64,000 nucleotides of DNA. Source: Burkholderiales bacterium. Lineage in GTDB: Bacteria > Pseudomonadota > Gammaproteobacteria > Burkholderiales > Nitrosomonadaceae. Below, piece by piece: positions 36,920 through 45,539 of this stretch. The stretch is taken from contig JACKLV010000001.1 in the NCBI GenBank assembly GCA_024235755.1, positions 186,001 to 250,000 of the forward strand, written 5' to 3'. The notes below the pieces were generated by a model that searched no databases, had not been told where the DNA came from, and worked only from the letters and a program-made list of their open reading frames with translations. The position numbers were made by a program, and so were the translations under genes. Each line of letters begins with the position of its first letter. The first letter of the stretch is position 1.

Positions 36920-36991
36920 AGAATTTCCTCAATTCATAAATATAAAGTTGTATAAAAAAAGTTAAATAATTTAATTTCGTGTAATATCACG

Positions 36992-37753
36992 TTATATTCG
37001 ATTCATAATGATTGTTTTATACCACATATTCAATTTCTGCAATCCACTTAAAAGTTTAGGTGCAAGACCGATCGCGACCGCATCCACTAAACAATACCAT
37101 GCCGCAACACCACTAGGTGGATTGCCCTGAGTCCAATCAAAAACGGGTTCAATCGAAGCCCATTTCCATGTTCCAGCAGCAGTACCAATTATCTCAAGCC
37201 ACGTACAAATAAAAAAAGCACCAAGATAAACTAACGGAGATCTACCTTTAAGAACACAAATCACAAAAATAACAAATAAGAATGCACCAACTTGATCTCC
37301 TTGTTCTGGAATGCCACTGACGCCCCAAAGCGCCCACAAGCCACCCGTGACAAATACAAACAAGGCAATTTTACGCGCATACATTTGGAAAAATCCAGAA
37401 CGAGCAAGCTTTACAGCCGTTAAATACACCATACCATGGCCAGGAGGCACATATAGCGGAACATTTTCAAACCGATATGTATAACCCTCCATATAAATGG
37501 AAGCAAAATACTCGCCAACAGTCGCAAAAGCGACAGCAACTGCTACCTGCATTCTAATTTCTTTATTCTCACCCACCAGCAGAATAGTAAGAAATATCCA
37601 CGCAGTAACACCTAATGCATTTTGCATTGCCATGCTGCCGCTGCCATCTATAACTAAACTGACTGCACAGCAAAAGAAAGTAAATACCGGTATAAAATAA
37701 TCACGTGCTTGATGCGGATATTCAATACCGGCTTTTGGAAAATGATCCAACAT
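36992..37753 (-). CDS. Hypothetical multi-pass membrane protein, about 253 aa
   Basis: I do not recognise the family. I chose the ATG at 37753 because TGAGG precedes it by seven bases. The protein has about six membrane segments; short loops contain conserved-looking motifs VPPGHGMVYLTAVKLARSGFF near 110-130, ALWGVSGIPEQGDQVG near 155 and WTQGNPPSGVAAWYCLVDA near 220. Such dense Pro/Gly/His motifs suggest a transporter or membrane enzyme, but no function can be assigned. It stands 72 bases upstream of thrS on the same strand, directly behind a strong terminator. Confidence 0.7.
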   Translation of the reverse strand: MLDHFPKAGIEYPHQARDYFIPVFTFFCCAVSLVIDGSGSMAMQNALGVTAWIFLTILLVGENKEIRMQVAVAVAFATVGEYFASIYMEGYTYRFENVPLYVPPGHGMVYLTAVKLARSGFFQMYARKIALFVFVTGGLWALWGVSGIPEQGDQVGAFLFVIFVICVLKGRSPLVYLGAFFICTWLEIIGTAAGTWKWASIEPVFDWTQGNPPSGVAAWYCLVDAVAIGLAPKLLSGLQKLNMWYKTIIMNRI

Positions 37754-37775
37754 TTTTGGCCTCAACGAAATAAAA

Positions 37776-37794
37776 AACCCGCCTACGGCGGGTT
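37776..37794 (-). terminator. Strong intrinsic terminator after the hao-cyc cluster
   Basis: AACCCGCC and GGCGGGTT pair perfectly around a three-base loop; on the minus strand the hairpin is followed by TTTTTTA. It is positioned to end transcripts from cycB. It sits only about 22 bases upstream of the start codon of the next minus-strand gene, so that gene either has an unusual leader or relies on read-through. Confidence 0.9.
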
Positions 37795-38017
37795 ATAAAA
37801 TCCAAAATACGTAATTATTTCAAATTTCGTACGTAATTAATTGATTGTCAGATAGCTCTAATACCATGCTAATCAAGGCACTTCATATTCAATGATATAA
37901 ATAATCCAGCCTAGTTTCACATTTAGAGAAGACGATTTATATTTTTTATTTTTATAACCCGCTGAATCATCATAGATGATCATTCAGAATCAAACTGATG
38001 CTTATCGAAAGCAAAGA

Positions 38018-38641
38018 CTAATAATCATCGTCATCATCGTCATCGTCGTCTTCGTCCCAGTCATCCCAGTCATCCGCCTTCAGAACCAGCTTGCCCTGCG
38101 CCTTACTGGCATCCAAATCCGTCATCGGCGCTTCTTCATGCACCAGATTCTGATGACAGTCTATACACGTCGCCCCATGCGTCTCCATACGCTTGTGCGC
38201 CGCCTGTGCATCATCTCCCGGTGGATCAGGATTCCTATGACAATCTCGACACGTCACACTGTCCCATTTCTTCAGATTCATCCGCGCATCATGCGCCATG
38301 ATCAACCGCCGCTCGTTAAACTTCTCCAACGTCGAGTAATCATTCACCAACTCCAACCACAATTCCCGCGCTCCATCCACTACATGCGTATATACCGCTA
38401 AATGGAAGTTCTTGAATCCCTGCGGTATATGACAATCCTTACAGCCAGGATTCGCACCCAACGCCCCATAGTGCGTCGATTCCCTCAGTTCCTCTTGCGG
38501 ATAGGTCATCGAATGACAACTGGTACAGAATTCATCCGTCGATAACGCCGCCTCTCCTCCAAATACTACGCCTACCAGGACTATACCCAGTAACGCACCC
38601 GTCAGCAGCGTTCCTATCGCGCCTTTTTGTAATGCAGTCAT
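38018..38641 (-). CDS. cycB: Tetraheme cytochrome cM552 (NapC/NirT family quinol-linked)
   Basis: 207 residues. An N-terminal membrane anchor (TLLTGALLGIVLVGVVFGG, residues 11-29) is followed by a periplasmic domain with four CxxCH sites: CTSCH near 39, CKDCH near 68, CRDCH near 132 and CIDCH near 159. This is the NapC/NirT family; in nitrifiers cM552 passes electrons from c554 into the quinone pool. The C-terminus is strikingly acidic: DDWDDWDE then nine Asp and a final Tyr. It starts 12 bases after cycA and is the last gene before a terminator. Confidence 0.95.
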   Translation of the reverse strand: MTALQKGAIGTLLTGALLGIVLVGVVFGGEAALSTDEFCTSCHSMTYPQEELRESTHYGALGANPGCKDCHIPQGFKNFHLAVYTHVVDGARELWLELVNDYSTLEKFNERRLIMAHDARMNLKKWDSVTCRDCHRNPDPPGDDAQAAHKRMETHGATCIDCHQNLVHEEAPMTDLDASKAQGKLVLKADDWDDWDEDDDDDDDDDY

Positions 38642-38653
38642 TCAGGTCTCCCG

Positions 38654-39382
38654 TTAATCGTCATCATCATCGTCATCGTCGTCATCGTCGCCTTTCTCGC
38701 CTTCCTCTGCGTTGGCTTGGAATTCGTCGTGATATTTGAATTTCGGCTCGCCTACAAAAGCACCATCCAGCTTATAATGCGCATGCATCGCGCTGTCGTC
38801 TTTCACCATCTTGTCAAAATCAAACCGGTATTTCTCATCAACTTCCGGAGTGAACGGAACGTACGGCTCTTTGACTCCCTTCCAGCCCGATCCTTCATAG
38901 TTCAAGTGGCAGGCCGCGCACGCTTCTTCAAAATGAAAGTCCTGGCCTCTGTCCGCTAACCGTTTACGCGGGGTGGTCTTGCCTGACTTCTCAAATGCCT
39001 GCCCGCCTTTACGATGATCGCCACGGTATTTCTTGCCCGCTCCATGACAGGATTCGCAACCTACCGCCGCCAACATTTTTCTCGGCCGCTCTACAGTGTA
39101 GCCCCCTCTTTGCTCCCAGCCATCCACGTGACAGCCTACGCAGTCCTTGTCCTGCGTGTAATCCTTGTCAGGATCCAAACCTGCTTTTTCTTTCGCTTCC
39201 TTGCGCTCGCCAGCTTTAAGCGATTCCATCGCCTTCGCATGCGCCGTCTCGCCCCATGACTTAGCTTGCGATTTGTGGCATGAACTGCATTTCTTACGGC
39301 CTTCAAAGTCCGCCAACGCGGTGCCCGAGAAAAATGCAAACATCGCAACGAGCGCCAGTATGTAGGTTATTGGGTGTTTCAT
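38654..39382 (-). CDS. cycA: Cytochrome c554, tetraheme electron acceptor of HAO
   Basis: 242 residues with a cleaved signal peptide (cleavage near ALA^DFEG at 24). Haem motifs are CSSCH at 32, CVGCH at 81, CESCH at 109 and CAACH at 155. Family blocks GDHRKGGQAFEKSGKTTPRK and CHLNYEGSGWKG are those of c554, which takes electrons from hydroxylamine oxidoreductase in the periplasm. The C-terminal tail EEGEKG followed by 11 Asp is unusual. SD GGAGGA precedes the start, and a separate promoter-like sequence lies at 39427-39454. Confidence 0.96.
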   Translation of the reverse strand: MKHPITYILALVAMFAFFSGTALADFEGRKKCSSCHKSQAKSWGETAHAKAMESLKAGERKEAKEKAGLDPDKDYTQDKDCVGCHVDGWEQRGGYTVERPRKMLAAVGCESCHGAGKKYRGDHRKGGQAFEKSGKTTPRKRLADRGQDFHFEEACAACHLNYEGSGWKGVKEPYVPFTPEVDEKYRFDFDKMVKDDSAMHAHYKLDGAFVGEPKFKYHDEFQANAEEGEKGDDDDDDDDDDD

Positions 39383-39426
39383 CCTTCCTCCTCGTACTTT
39401 TTTTATTTCATGTGTATAAGCCGCGT

Positions 39427-39454
39427 ATTGTACGCGATCACCCGTTTGTGTAAA
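39427..39454 (-). promoter_or_regulatory. Predicted internal promoter for cycA-cycB
   Basis: On the minus strand TTTACA (39454-39449), a 16-base spacer and TACAAT (39432-39427) resemble a sigma-70 promoter 45 bases before cycA. It lies in the 122-base haoB-cycA interval, the only long gap in the cluster, and would let c554 be made in excess of HAO. Unproven. Confidence 0.55.
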
Positions 39455-39504
39455 TGGTTATATGCGCGGTTCTCGCTTTTTTATTGTCGTCTGTTTGTTT
39501 TGCG

Positions 39505-40545
39505 CTACTCTGCAGCCGGTATTTTGTACAGCCAGTAACCCCCTCTCTGATAGAGTAGCTGCAACGCCTCCAGTTCCGTCGGCGCATCTTTATCTGTGAA
39601 TGGCAACATGCGCGCCAGCAAAGTCTTACTGCTTTGCTCGTCGCTCAGAAAGTAGACTCTGATTTCCGTGTCAGTAATCGATTGCAAGGTATAGGTGTCA
39701 AAGTCGTGTTCTTTGAGCTGCACTTTCATGTGGTTGATCATGCCATGGATGTTGCCGGTCAGTGGAAAGTTTTGATAGGCAACGCCGATTTTCTCCGGAT
39801 ACAAGAGCCCCAGTTTATACAGATCGGTTACATGAACAATGATGTAGGCTGTCCGTCCCGCGCCAACCAACTCACGCAGTTGTGCGACACCAGCTTCGGG
39901 CTCGGCTGTCAATGCCAGACTGAAGCGTTCGAACTGTTCCAGTTCCCGCCGATCGGGTTTGCTCTGCCAAAACGATTGTTCATAGGCGTCGATGGCCTCT
40001 ATGTATGTCTGCCAGTGCTGCGGAATGATTAACGGTTCGTTCAGATGACCAGTAAACAGGGTGTCATGACCGGTCAGCAGGTTGATCTGCTGGGAAATGT
40101 CCCACCACGCCAAGATAAGTGCGTCTTTTTCTGCATACTGGCTGATCGCTGCAGCCAGCGCGCTCAATTCGGACGATTTCCAGTCCAGCGCGTGCAGTAT
40201 TTCCTTGCTGTTGTTCTGCCATTTGATCAGTACCGGCGATCCACCGTCCCGCTGCGCTACGGTCGCCTGCGCCACAGGCTTTTCCGCTTCGGGTACGATA
40301 ACGTCATACCGACTGATCTTCAGATCCGGCCACGCATCAAGTTCCAGTTCTGGATAGTCTTGTGGGCCGCCTGTGGATGTCTGCTGATAATGATACGGCG
40401 CATCCGCCGGCTCAAACCACAGGTACGCAAACCACCCCAATAAAATCAAACCTCCCGTCACCAGGAGTATGCCTAATGACGGGAGCAGCTTATCCCCCGA
40501 CCGCTTCACTTGTGTGTCGCGGCCGGTCGTCTCTGCGGGTATCAA
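39505..40545 (-). CDS. haoB: HaoB, membrane-anchored partner of hydroxylamine oxidoreductase
   Basis: 346 residues. One N-terminal membrane segment (LPSLGILLVTGGLILLGWFAYLWF, residues 21-44) and a long periplasmic part without haem motifs. Overlaps haoA by four bases (ATGA), implying coupled translation. This gene is the orf2/haoB of Nitrosomonas hao clusters, with no established biochemical role. The soluble region shows ILAWWDISQQINLLTGHDTLF and YIIVHVTDLYKLGLL, possibly a degenerate enzyme-like fold. Identity rests on position and length. Confidence 0.88.
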   Translation of the reverse strand: MIPAETTGRDTQVKRSGDKLLPSLGILLVTGGLILLGWFAYLWFEPADAPYHYQQTSTGGPQDYPELELDAWPDLKISRYDVIVPEAEKPVAQATVAQRDGGSPVLIKWQNNSKEILHALDWKSSELSALAAAISQYAEKDALILAWWDISQQINLLTGHDTLFTGHLNEPLIIPQHWQTYIEAIDAYEQSFWQSKPDRRELEQFERFSLALTAEPEAGVAQLRELVGAGRTAYIIVHVTDLYKLGLLYPEKIGVAYQNFPLTGNIHGMINHMKVQLKEHDFDTYTLQSITDTEIRVYFLSDEQSSKTLLARMLPFTDKDAPTELEALQLLYQRGGYWLYKIPAAE

Positions 40546-42248
40546 GCTTCGTTTTGCTTACGTTTGCGCCATCCCGCCAGGGCTATCGTGCCCGCCAGCA
40601 GCATGCCACCACCTAAACCACCCAGCGAGATTTTCTCCGCCGTGCTATCCAGATCCAGTAAGCTCGTGCGCTTGCCTTCCAGTTTCGCTACGCGTTCTTT
40701 CAACGCAACCATTTCACGAATCCGGAAGTTCTCGTCCTGTACTTCTACGTACGCACGATTCATCGGCCCCCATCCCTCGGTGTAGGTCCAGCCGCCAGGA
40801 TTGACGTGCGCAAGCCCTACGTGCATTTTAGCCAGGTCGTTTTCACCCATTTCCAGCACTTTGAGCTCCATCGACGCCGGATTGTTGTCTTGCGACCAGA
40901 ACAACTGTGTAAAGATCATGAATCCCGGTTTCTCAGGTGCAGGTGGATTCGGACGGTTGGTCTTCTGTCCCGCCAGCAGCCCTTCGTTGTACAGCTTCTC
41001 TACAACTTCATGCGCATCCTGGTATTTCGCCAGACCTTGCAATGTACCTTTGTCCATCAGATCCAGATATGAACGCGCAAAACGCTCTGAGTGACATTGC
41101 GTGCAGGTTGTTACCCATGCGTCCAGCCTCTCTTCCGACCATTCGCTGTTGATGTTCTCCGCTATGCCAGGTACAAACGGATAGTTCGCCCAACGGATCT
41201 TCCTGACCATGTTGTGCGCGTATTCACCTTCATATTCCATGTGACAGCCCGCACAGGTCGGCGCTGTCTGGCCACCTTTGCTGTATGCGTCTTTCAACTG
41301 CACGTCCCAGTTCCAGTTGTTGCCCAGCATCGCTACCATCTTGCCATGCTTGGACATAGAATACGCTTCCCAGTTGTTGTGATCTACACCACTATGGCAG
41401 GTCGCGCATGCCTCCGGCTTGCGTGATTCCGCCGCCGAAAATTCATGACGTGTATGACATGTGTCGCATTTGTTTTGGTTCATGTGACACATGGTGCAAC
41501 CTTCCGCAACTTCACGTTGCGGCATCGCAGCCCATACTGTCGTCTCTACGTTCGCTTTGTAGTCCAACGCATGCGAAGGACGTCCATCCGGCCACTGACC
41601 ATGCGGCCAGATCAGCGTATCACGCTCTGATTCACGCTCAGCAAATTCCTGCAGATGGCACTTACCGCATACATCCGCCGTCGGCATGATCAAGTCTTTG
41701 CTGTGATCAATCTTGCCTTCCTGCTTGATGTTGACGTGACAGTCTATACAGCTCACTTCCTTCAGCTGCTCGCCTTCCTTCAAATAGCCCATCGAACGCA
41801 AGTTGTTCTCTACGTCCTCCAACTTGCCTTTCTTGTAATAGGTCGGATCCGTCGGCTTCAACGCACGTACCTTGTCCAGATTAGCGTGCGCACTCTTCTT
41901 CCATGCATTTACCCACACCGGCGATTCGTCCGAGTGACATTCCACGCATTCCTTACGATCCGCTTTGTCTCGCATCGATACCGGCGGCTCATAAAACGTC
42001 GCCGGATCCATATACGTACTCAACGGAATCGGCTCCCAGTAATCTCCCATCGTGCCCTTGCCAAATCCCTGCTCAGGATCCTTGTAACGCTTCACCAACG
42101 CTTCATGCAACTGCTTCGGCGTCGCCCCTCTATCAAGCCCCAATGCCTCATATGTCTCGTCAGGTACGCTCGGTATCGCATATACCAATCCCGACAGTGC
42201 TAATGCACTTACAAACATGACCACCTTTAGCCATAGCTTGGAAATCAT
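40542..42248 (-). CDS. haoA: Hydroxylamine oxidoreductase, octaheme
   Basis: 568 residues. Signal peptide 1-24 (cleavage VYA^IPS). Eight CxxCH sites are present: CVECH 101, CIDCH 167, CGKCH 194, CTMCH 251, CDTCH 261, CATCH 281, CAGCH 332 and CTQCH 382. One of these carries the P460 catalytic haem, which in the family is cross-linked to a tyrosine of the neighbouring subunit; Tyr-489 in WTYTEGW is the candidate. The C-terminus has a membrane segment (LGGLGGGMLLAGTIALAGW) and basic end. HAO oxidises hydroxylamine in the periplasm and feeds c554. AAAGGAGAG precedes the ATG. Confidence 0.98.
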   Translation of the reverse strand: MISKLWLKVVMFVSALALSGLVYAIPSVPDETYEALGLDRGATPKQLHEALVKRYKDPEQGFGKGTMGDYWEPIPLSTYMDPATFYEPPVSMRDKADRKECVECHSDESPVWVNAWKKSAHANLDKVRALKPTDPTYYKKGKLEDVENNLRSMGYLKEGEQLKEVSCIDCHVNIKQEGKIDHSKDLIMPTADVCGKCHLQEFAERESERDTLIWPHGQWPDGRPSHALDYKANVETTVWAAMPQREVAEGCTMCHMNQNKCDTCHTRHEFSAAESRKPEACATCHSGVDHNNWEAYSMSKHGKMVAMLGNNWNWDVQLKDAYSKGGQTAPTCAGCHMEYEGEYAHNMVRKIRWANYPFVPGIAENINSEWSEERLDAWVTTCTQCHSERFARSYLDLMDKGTLQGLAKYQDAHEVVEKLYNEGLLAGQKTNRPNPPAPEKPGFMIFTQLFWSQDNNPASMELKVLEMGENDLAKMHVGLAHVNPGGWTYTEGWGPMNRAYVEVQDENFRIREMVALKERVAKLEGKRTSLLDLDSTAEKISLGGLGGGMLLAGTIALAGWRKRKQNEA

Positions 42249-42608
42249 TGCTCTCTCCTTTGTATTTCTGTTAATTTCCAGTTCTAGTTCTTCTCTTTTT
42301 TTGTTTTGTTACTCTCTTCTACCGCTTCTCTATATCTTCTCCATACCACCAACGCATCTATATCCACTATCAGCTACAACACCATCCCTTTAATAATTGT
42401 AATCCTCAACTCTAAAATATAAACGCATCAGCACAGAAAAAATATCCATACCCTCAATACAACCCTCGCAGCATACAACTCCCCTCCTAAAAACTACACA
42501 GGCCATATCCCTTCATATAACTCCAACAAAGACTACTCAGTCATCCTCACACTGTCAAGTCATTTGAAGCTTAATTTATTGCGGCCGATCTCATTTATCC
42601 GCTCAAGA
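42249..42608 (-). promoter_or_regulatory. haoA promoter and long C-poor leader
   Basis: On the minus strand TTGACA (42558-42553), a 17-base spacer and TAGTCT (42535-42530) form the best promoter candidate, placing the transcript start about 275 bases before haoA. From 42250 to 42550 the plus strand is nearly free of G, so the mRNA leader would be nearly free of C, rich in purines and U, and poorly structured. It ends in AAAGGAGAG before the ATG. No gene or terminator is present. Confidence 0.55.
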
Positions 42609-42872
42609 TCATGCCATGGCTTTTATGGCTGCAGATAATCGACTTTTTTGTCTAGCCGCTTTGTTTTTATGAATAATCCCTTTTTCAGCAATAGAATCCA
42701 CAGTGCTTACTGTTTGAGTAAAAGCCACTTGAGCTTTTTCTTTGTCTCCGGTTTCTATTATTTTCTTGACATTTTTGATTGCTGTACGAAGTCTTGATCG
42801 CATACTGACATTATGCTCTCGTCGTTTAATCGACTGCCTTGCTCTTTTTCTAGCTTGCGCACTATTTGCCAT
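42609..42872 (-). CDS. rpsT: 30S ribosomal protein S20
   Basis: 87 residues, MANSAQARKRARQSIKRREHN..., a standard S20 length and sequence ending SRLSAAIKAMA. S20 binds 16S rRNA helices 9 and 44. The gene is monocistronic here; its promoter must lie in the AT-rich region 42873-43100. Confidence 0.97.
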   Translation of the reverse strand: MANSAQARKRARQSIKRREHNVSMRSRLRTAIKNVKKIIETGDKEKAQVAFTQTVSTVDSIAEKGIIHKNKAARQKSRLSAAIKAMA

Positions 42873-43283
42873 AAAGATTTTTCTCCTCGCTTTTTTACAA
42901 AGCCAAACAACTTAAACTAAATTAAAAATTTTATTTTCTACCTGCTTTGAACAATATAGAAAAATTTTATGATTTTACTTTTTTCATGGTTCAATTGCAA
43001 TTTTCTTTTCATTGCTTTGATATTGTTTTCGTGATTTATTAATTAAATTTTGACTACAGACTATATGTTGTTAAACTTTTTGAATGTCAATAGCATATGT
43101 TGACACGTCTTTTTTTACTGATATGCTTAGTTAACTACTTGGTCAATATTTTTATTTTCCTTTATACAGCTTTCAATAAACGAATTACTAATATAAAAAT
43201 CTATTTCAAAAACTTTTATCACGCACAATCTTAGAATTTGAAAACGCAACAAACTGAGAATACCTTATAAAGCATTTTACTTT
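42873..43283. other. AT-rich divergent intergenic region
   Basis: About 410 bases between divergent rpsT and the DUF4124 gene, very AT-rich with T-runs. It must hold promoters for both genes. I saw no RNA gene, repeat array or hairpin of note and no convincing coding frame. Confidence 0.5.
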
Positions 43284-43727
43284 ATGTCCACACGACTACA
43301 GATTGGTTTACTTCTACTAAACTGTTCTTTTCCTGCTTTTACTGAAACTATCTATCAATGGAGCGATCCTTGGGGACAAATTCAATACAGCAAAACCCCT
43401 GTAGCTGGCGCAATGATTTCTGATTTAACACAACTTCCAGAACAGACAGCAACAACTGAGCAACAAAAGCAGGAGGCTATGGTTAGAAAACTACAGGAAA
43501 TGAAGCAAAGAAATTCATTACGAAGTCAAAATGCAGCAACGCAATTAAAATCGAACGAACAATCGCTTCAAACTAAAAACTACTGCAGACAGTTACGAAT
43601 ACTGCTAGCAGATCTCCAAGCACGAAGCTTGTGGCAGCAATCATTATTCAACATTCCTTTATTACCAGGCTACTATGGGCCAATCCATTCAGAATTATCA
43701 AGAGAACTTCGCCAAAACTGCAGGTAA
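43284..43727 (+). CDS. DUF4124 domain protein, exported
   Basis: 147 residues. A short signal sequence (MSTRLQIGLLLLNCSFPAFT) is followed by the DUF4124 module ETIYQWSDPWGQIQYSKTP at residues 21-39, which resembles a small WW-like beta unit found in proteobacterial envelope proteins. A Gln/Lys-rich coiled coil (residues 55-100) and three cysteines follow. No Shine-Dalgarno is evident. Function of DUF4124 proteins is unknown. Confidence 0.75.
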   Translation: MSTRLQIGLLLLNCSFPAFTETIYQWSDPWGQIQYSKTPVAGAMISDLTQLPEQTATTEQQKQEAMVRKLQEMKQRNSLRSQNAATQLKSNEQSLQTKNYCRQLRILLADLQARSLWQQSLFNIPLLPGYYGPIHSELSRELRQNCR

Positions 43728-43998
43728 ATTGTTATCGATTTTCGGATTTGCAACAGAATCGATATTTTCGTTGACTCGCTAAGTAAATATCCTTTTATAT
43801 ATCAACAAACAATTCTGACCAACCACTAATTCAACGGTATAACAGTGATCACTTATTCCTTAGCTTCTTGATGCATTATTTAGTTCTCGAATTCATACTA
43901 GTCTTCCTCGAGACCTGGATAACAAGTATAATTCAGAGTCGAATTCCCCATGAATGTTGATTTAATGAGCCTACAGGAATATCTCAAGGATTGAAAAT

Positions 43999-44985
43999 AT
44001 GAAATCTCCAATTCGAATTTCTGTCACTGGCGCAACTGGCCAGATTTGTTATAGCCTACTGTTTCGTATCGCAGCAGGTGATATGCTTGGTAAAGATCAA
44101 CCGATTGTTTTGCAATTACTTGACATTCCAAATGCACGTCCACTATTTGATGGCTTAGTCATGGAGTTACAAGACTGTGCATTCCCGCTTCTGACAGAGC
44201 TCATCACAACAGATGATCCCTATTTAGCGTTCAAAGATGCTGACATTGCACTACTGGTCGGAGCGCGTCCACGCGGAGAAAACATGGAACGCAAAGACTT
44301 GCTGGAAGCAAATGGGCCAATATTCATTGAACAAGGTAAAGCGTTAAATGCTGTAGCCAATAGAGATGTCAAGGTATTAGTTGTTGGCAACCCAGCTAAT
44401 ACAAATGCTTATATTACTCTTCAAAATTGTCCTGATCTTAATCCTGAAAATTTTTCTGCAATGCTTAGACTCGATCATAATCGGGCTTTATCGCAGGTCG
44501 CTAGGAAGCTGTCAAAACCCGTAACTAGCATTAGAAAAATGATTGTTTGGGGCAACCATTCTAACACGCAATATCCGGATCTAAGTCACGCCGAAATTGA
44601 TAATATTTCTGTCAGATCACTTATTAACGATGACGATTGGATTGCCAACAGCTTTGTTCCGACTGTACAAAAACGTGGTATGGCAATTATTGAAGCCAGG
44701 CATGGTCGATCCAGCGCAGCAAGCGCAGCAAATGCCATCATAAATCATATGCAGGACTGGATATTCGGAACGCGTGATAATGACTGGACATCAATGGGGA
44801 TTTTGTCTGATGGAAGCTATAACATTCCAAAAGGAGTCGTATACAGTTTTCCAATAACCTGCTATGGCGGCCGATATAAAATTGTTCAGGGATTGGAATT
44901 AAGCGATTTTGATAAAAGAAAAATGCAAAAAAGCTACGAAGAATTAATCACTGAACAAAGTGCTATCATGCATTTGTTAACTTAA
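43999..44985 (+). CDS. mdh: Malate dehydrogenase
   Basis: 328 residues of the cytosolic-type malate dehydrogenase found in many betaproteobacteria. NAD-binding VTGATGQICYSLLFRIA lies at residues 9-25, followed by VGARPRGENMERKDLLE (mobile loop with substrate arginines near 95), VVGNPANTNA near 132, the RLDHNRA block near 160 and the catalytic WGNHSNTQYPD His near 190. It reversibly oxidises malate to oxaloacetate in the TCA cycle. A GGA element lies upstream of the ATG. Confidence 0.93.
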   Translation: MKSPIRISVTGATGQICYSLLFRIAAGDMLGKDQPIVLQLLDIPNARPLFDGLVMELQDCAFPLLTELITTDDPYLAFKDADIALLVGARPRGENMERKDLLEANGPIFIEQGKALNAVANRDVKVLVVGNPANTNAYITLQNCPDLNPENFSAMLRLDHNRALSQVARKLSKPVTSIRKMIVWGNHSNTQYPDLSHAEIDNISVRSLINDDDWIANSFVPTVQKRGMAIIEARHGRSSAASAANAIINHMQDWIFGTRDNDWTSMGILSDGSYNIPKGVVYSFPITCYGGRYKIVQGLELSDFDKRKMQKSYEELITEQSAIMHLLT

Positions 44986-45001
44986 AACCTGCAGAAAACT
45001 G

Positions 45002-45463
45002 TTAGAGTGTTTTAACGAAAGCTAAGACTGTTTCTACATGACCTGGCACTTTGACGCCACGCCATTCCTTTCTAAGTACGCCTTTTGCATCAATGATGAA
45101 TGTACTGCGTTCAATTCCACGCACTTGTTTACCATACATACTTTTCATCTTGATAACATCAAACATTTTACATATCTGTTCGTCAGAATCGCTTAAAAGC
45201 TCAAACGGAAAATTCATCTTTTCCTTAAAATTCTCATGCGATTTTATACTGTCACGCGAAATACCTAAAATTTCACAATTCAAATTTTTAAATGCCGCAT
45301 AGGTATCCCTGAAATTCTCACCCTCTGTTGTACATCCCGGAGTATTGTCTTTTGGATAAAAATAGATAACCAAATGTTTTCCAGCCGCTTCAGATAGTGA
45401 AAATATTTTTCCACCAGTACTAGGCAATTGGAAATCATCAACACGTTGATCAATCGTCAGCAT
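45002..45463 (-). CDS. bcp: Peroxiredoxin, Bcp/PrxQ type
   Basis: 153 residues. The peroxidatic cysteine sits in FYPKDNTPGCTTEGENFRD near residue 45. The resolving Cys five residues later, found in E. coli Bcp (CxxxxC), is absent here (GENF), so it may act as a 1-Cys enzyme or use the distant Cys in NLNCEIL. It reduces peroxides with thioredoxin-type donors. The end converges with mdh, 16 bases apart. Confidence 0.93.
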   Translation of the reverse strand: MLTIDQRVDDFQLPSTGGKIFSLSEAAGKHLVIYFYPKDNTPGCTTEGENFRDTYAAFKNLNCEILGISRDSIKSHENFKEKMNFPFELLSDSDEQICKMFDVIKMKSMYGKQVRGIERSTFIIDAKGVLRKEWRGVKVPGHVETVLAFVKTL

Positions 45464-45539
45464 TCAACTCTGTGAAATAAAAATTTAATTAATCGAGAAC
45501 AGAATAAAACATAAAAGATGTGATGCCAAAAGGCCTTCA

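Noticed and set aside
41655..42203. 182-codon open frame on the plus strand across haoA
   Set aside because: It is antisense to a certain gene; its Arg/His/Tyr-rich composition reflects the codon pattern of haoA, and there is no ribosome site.
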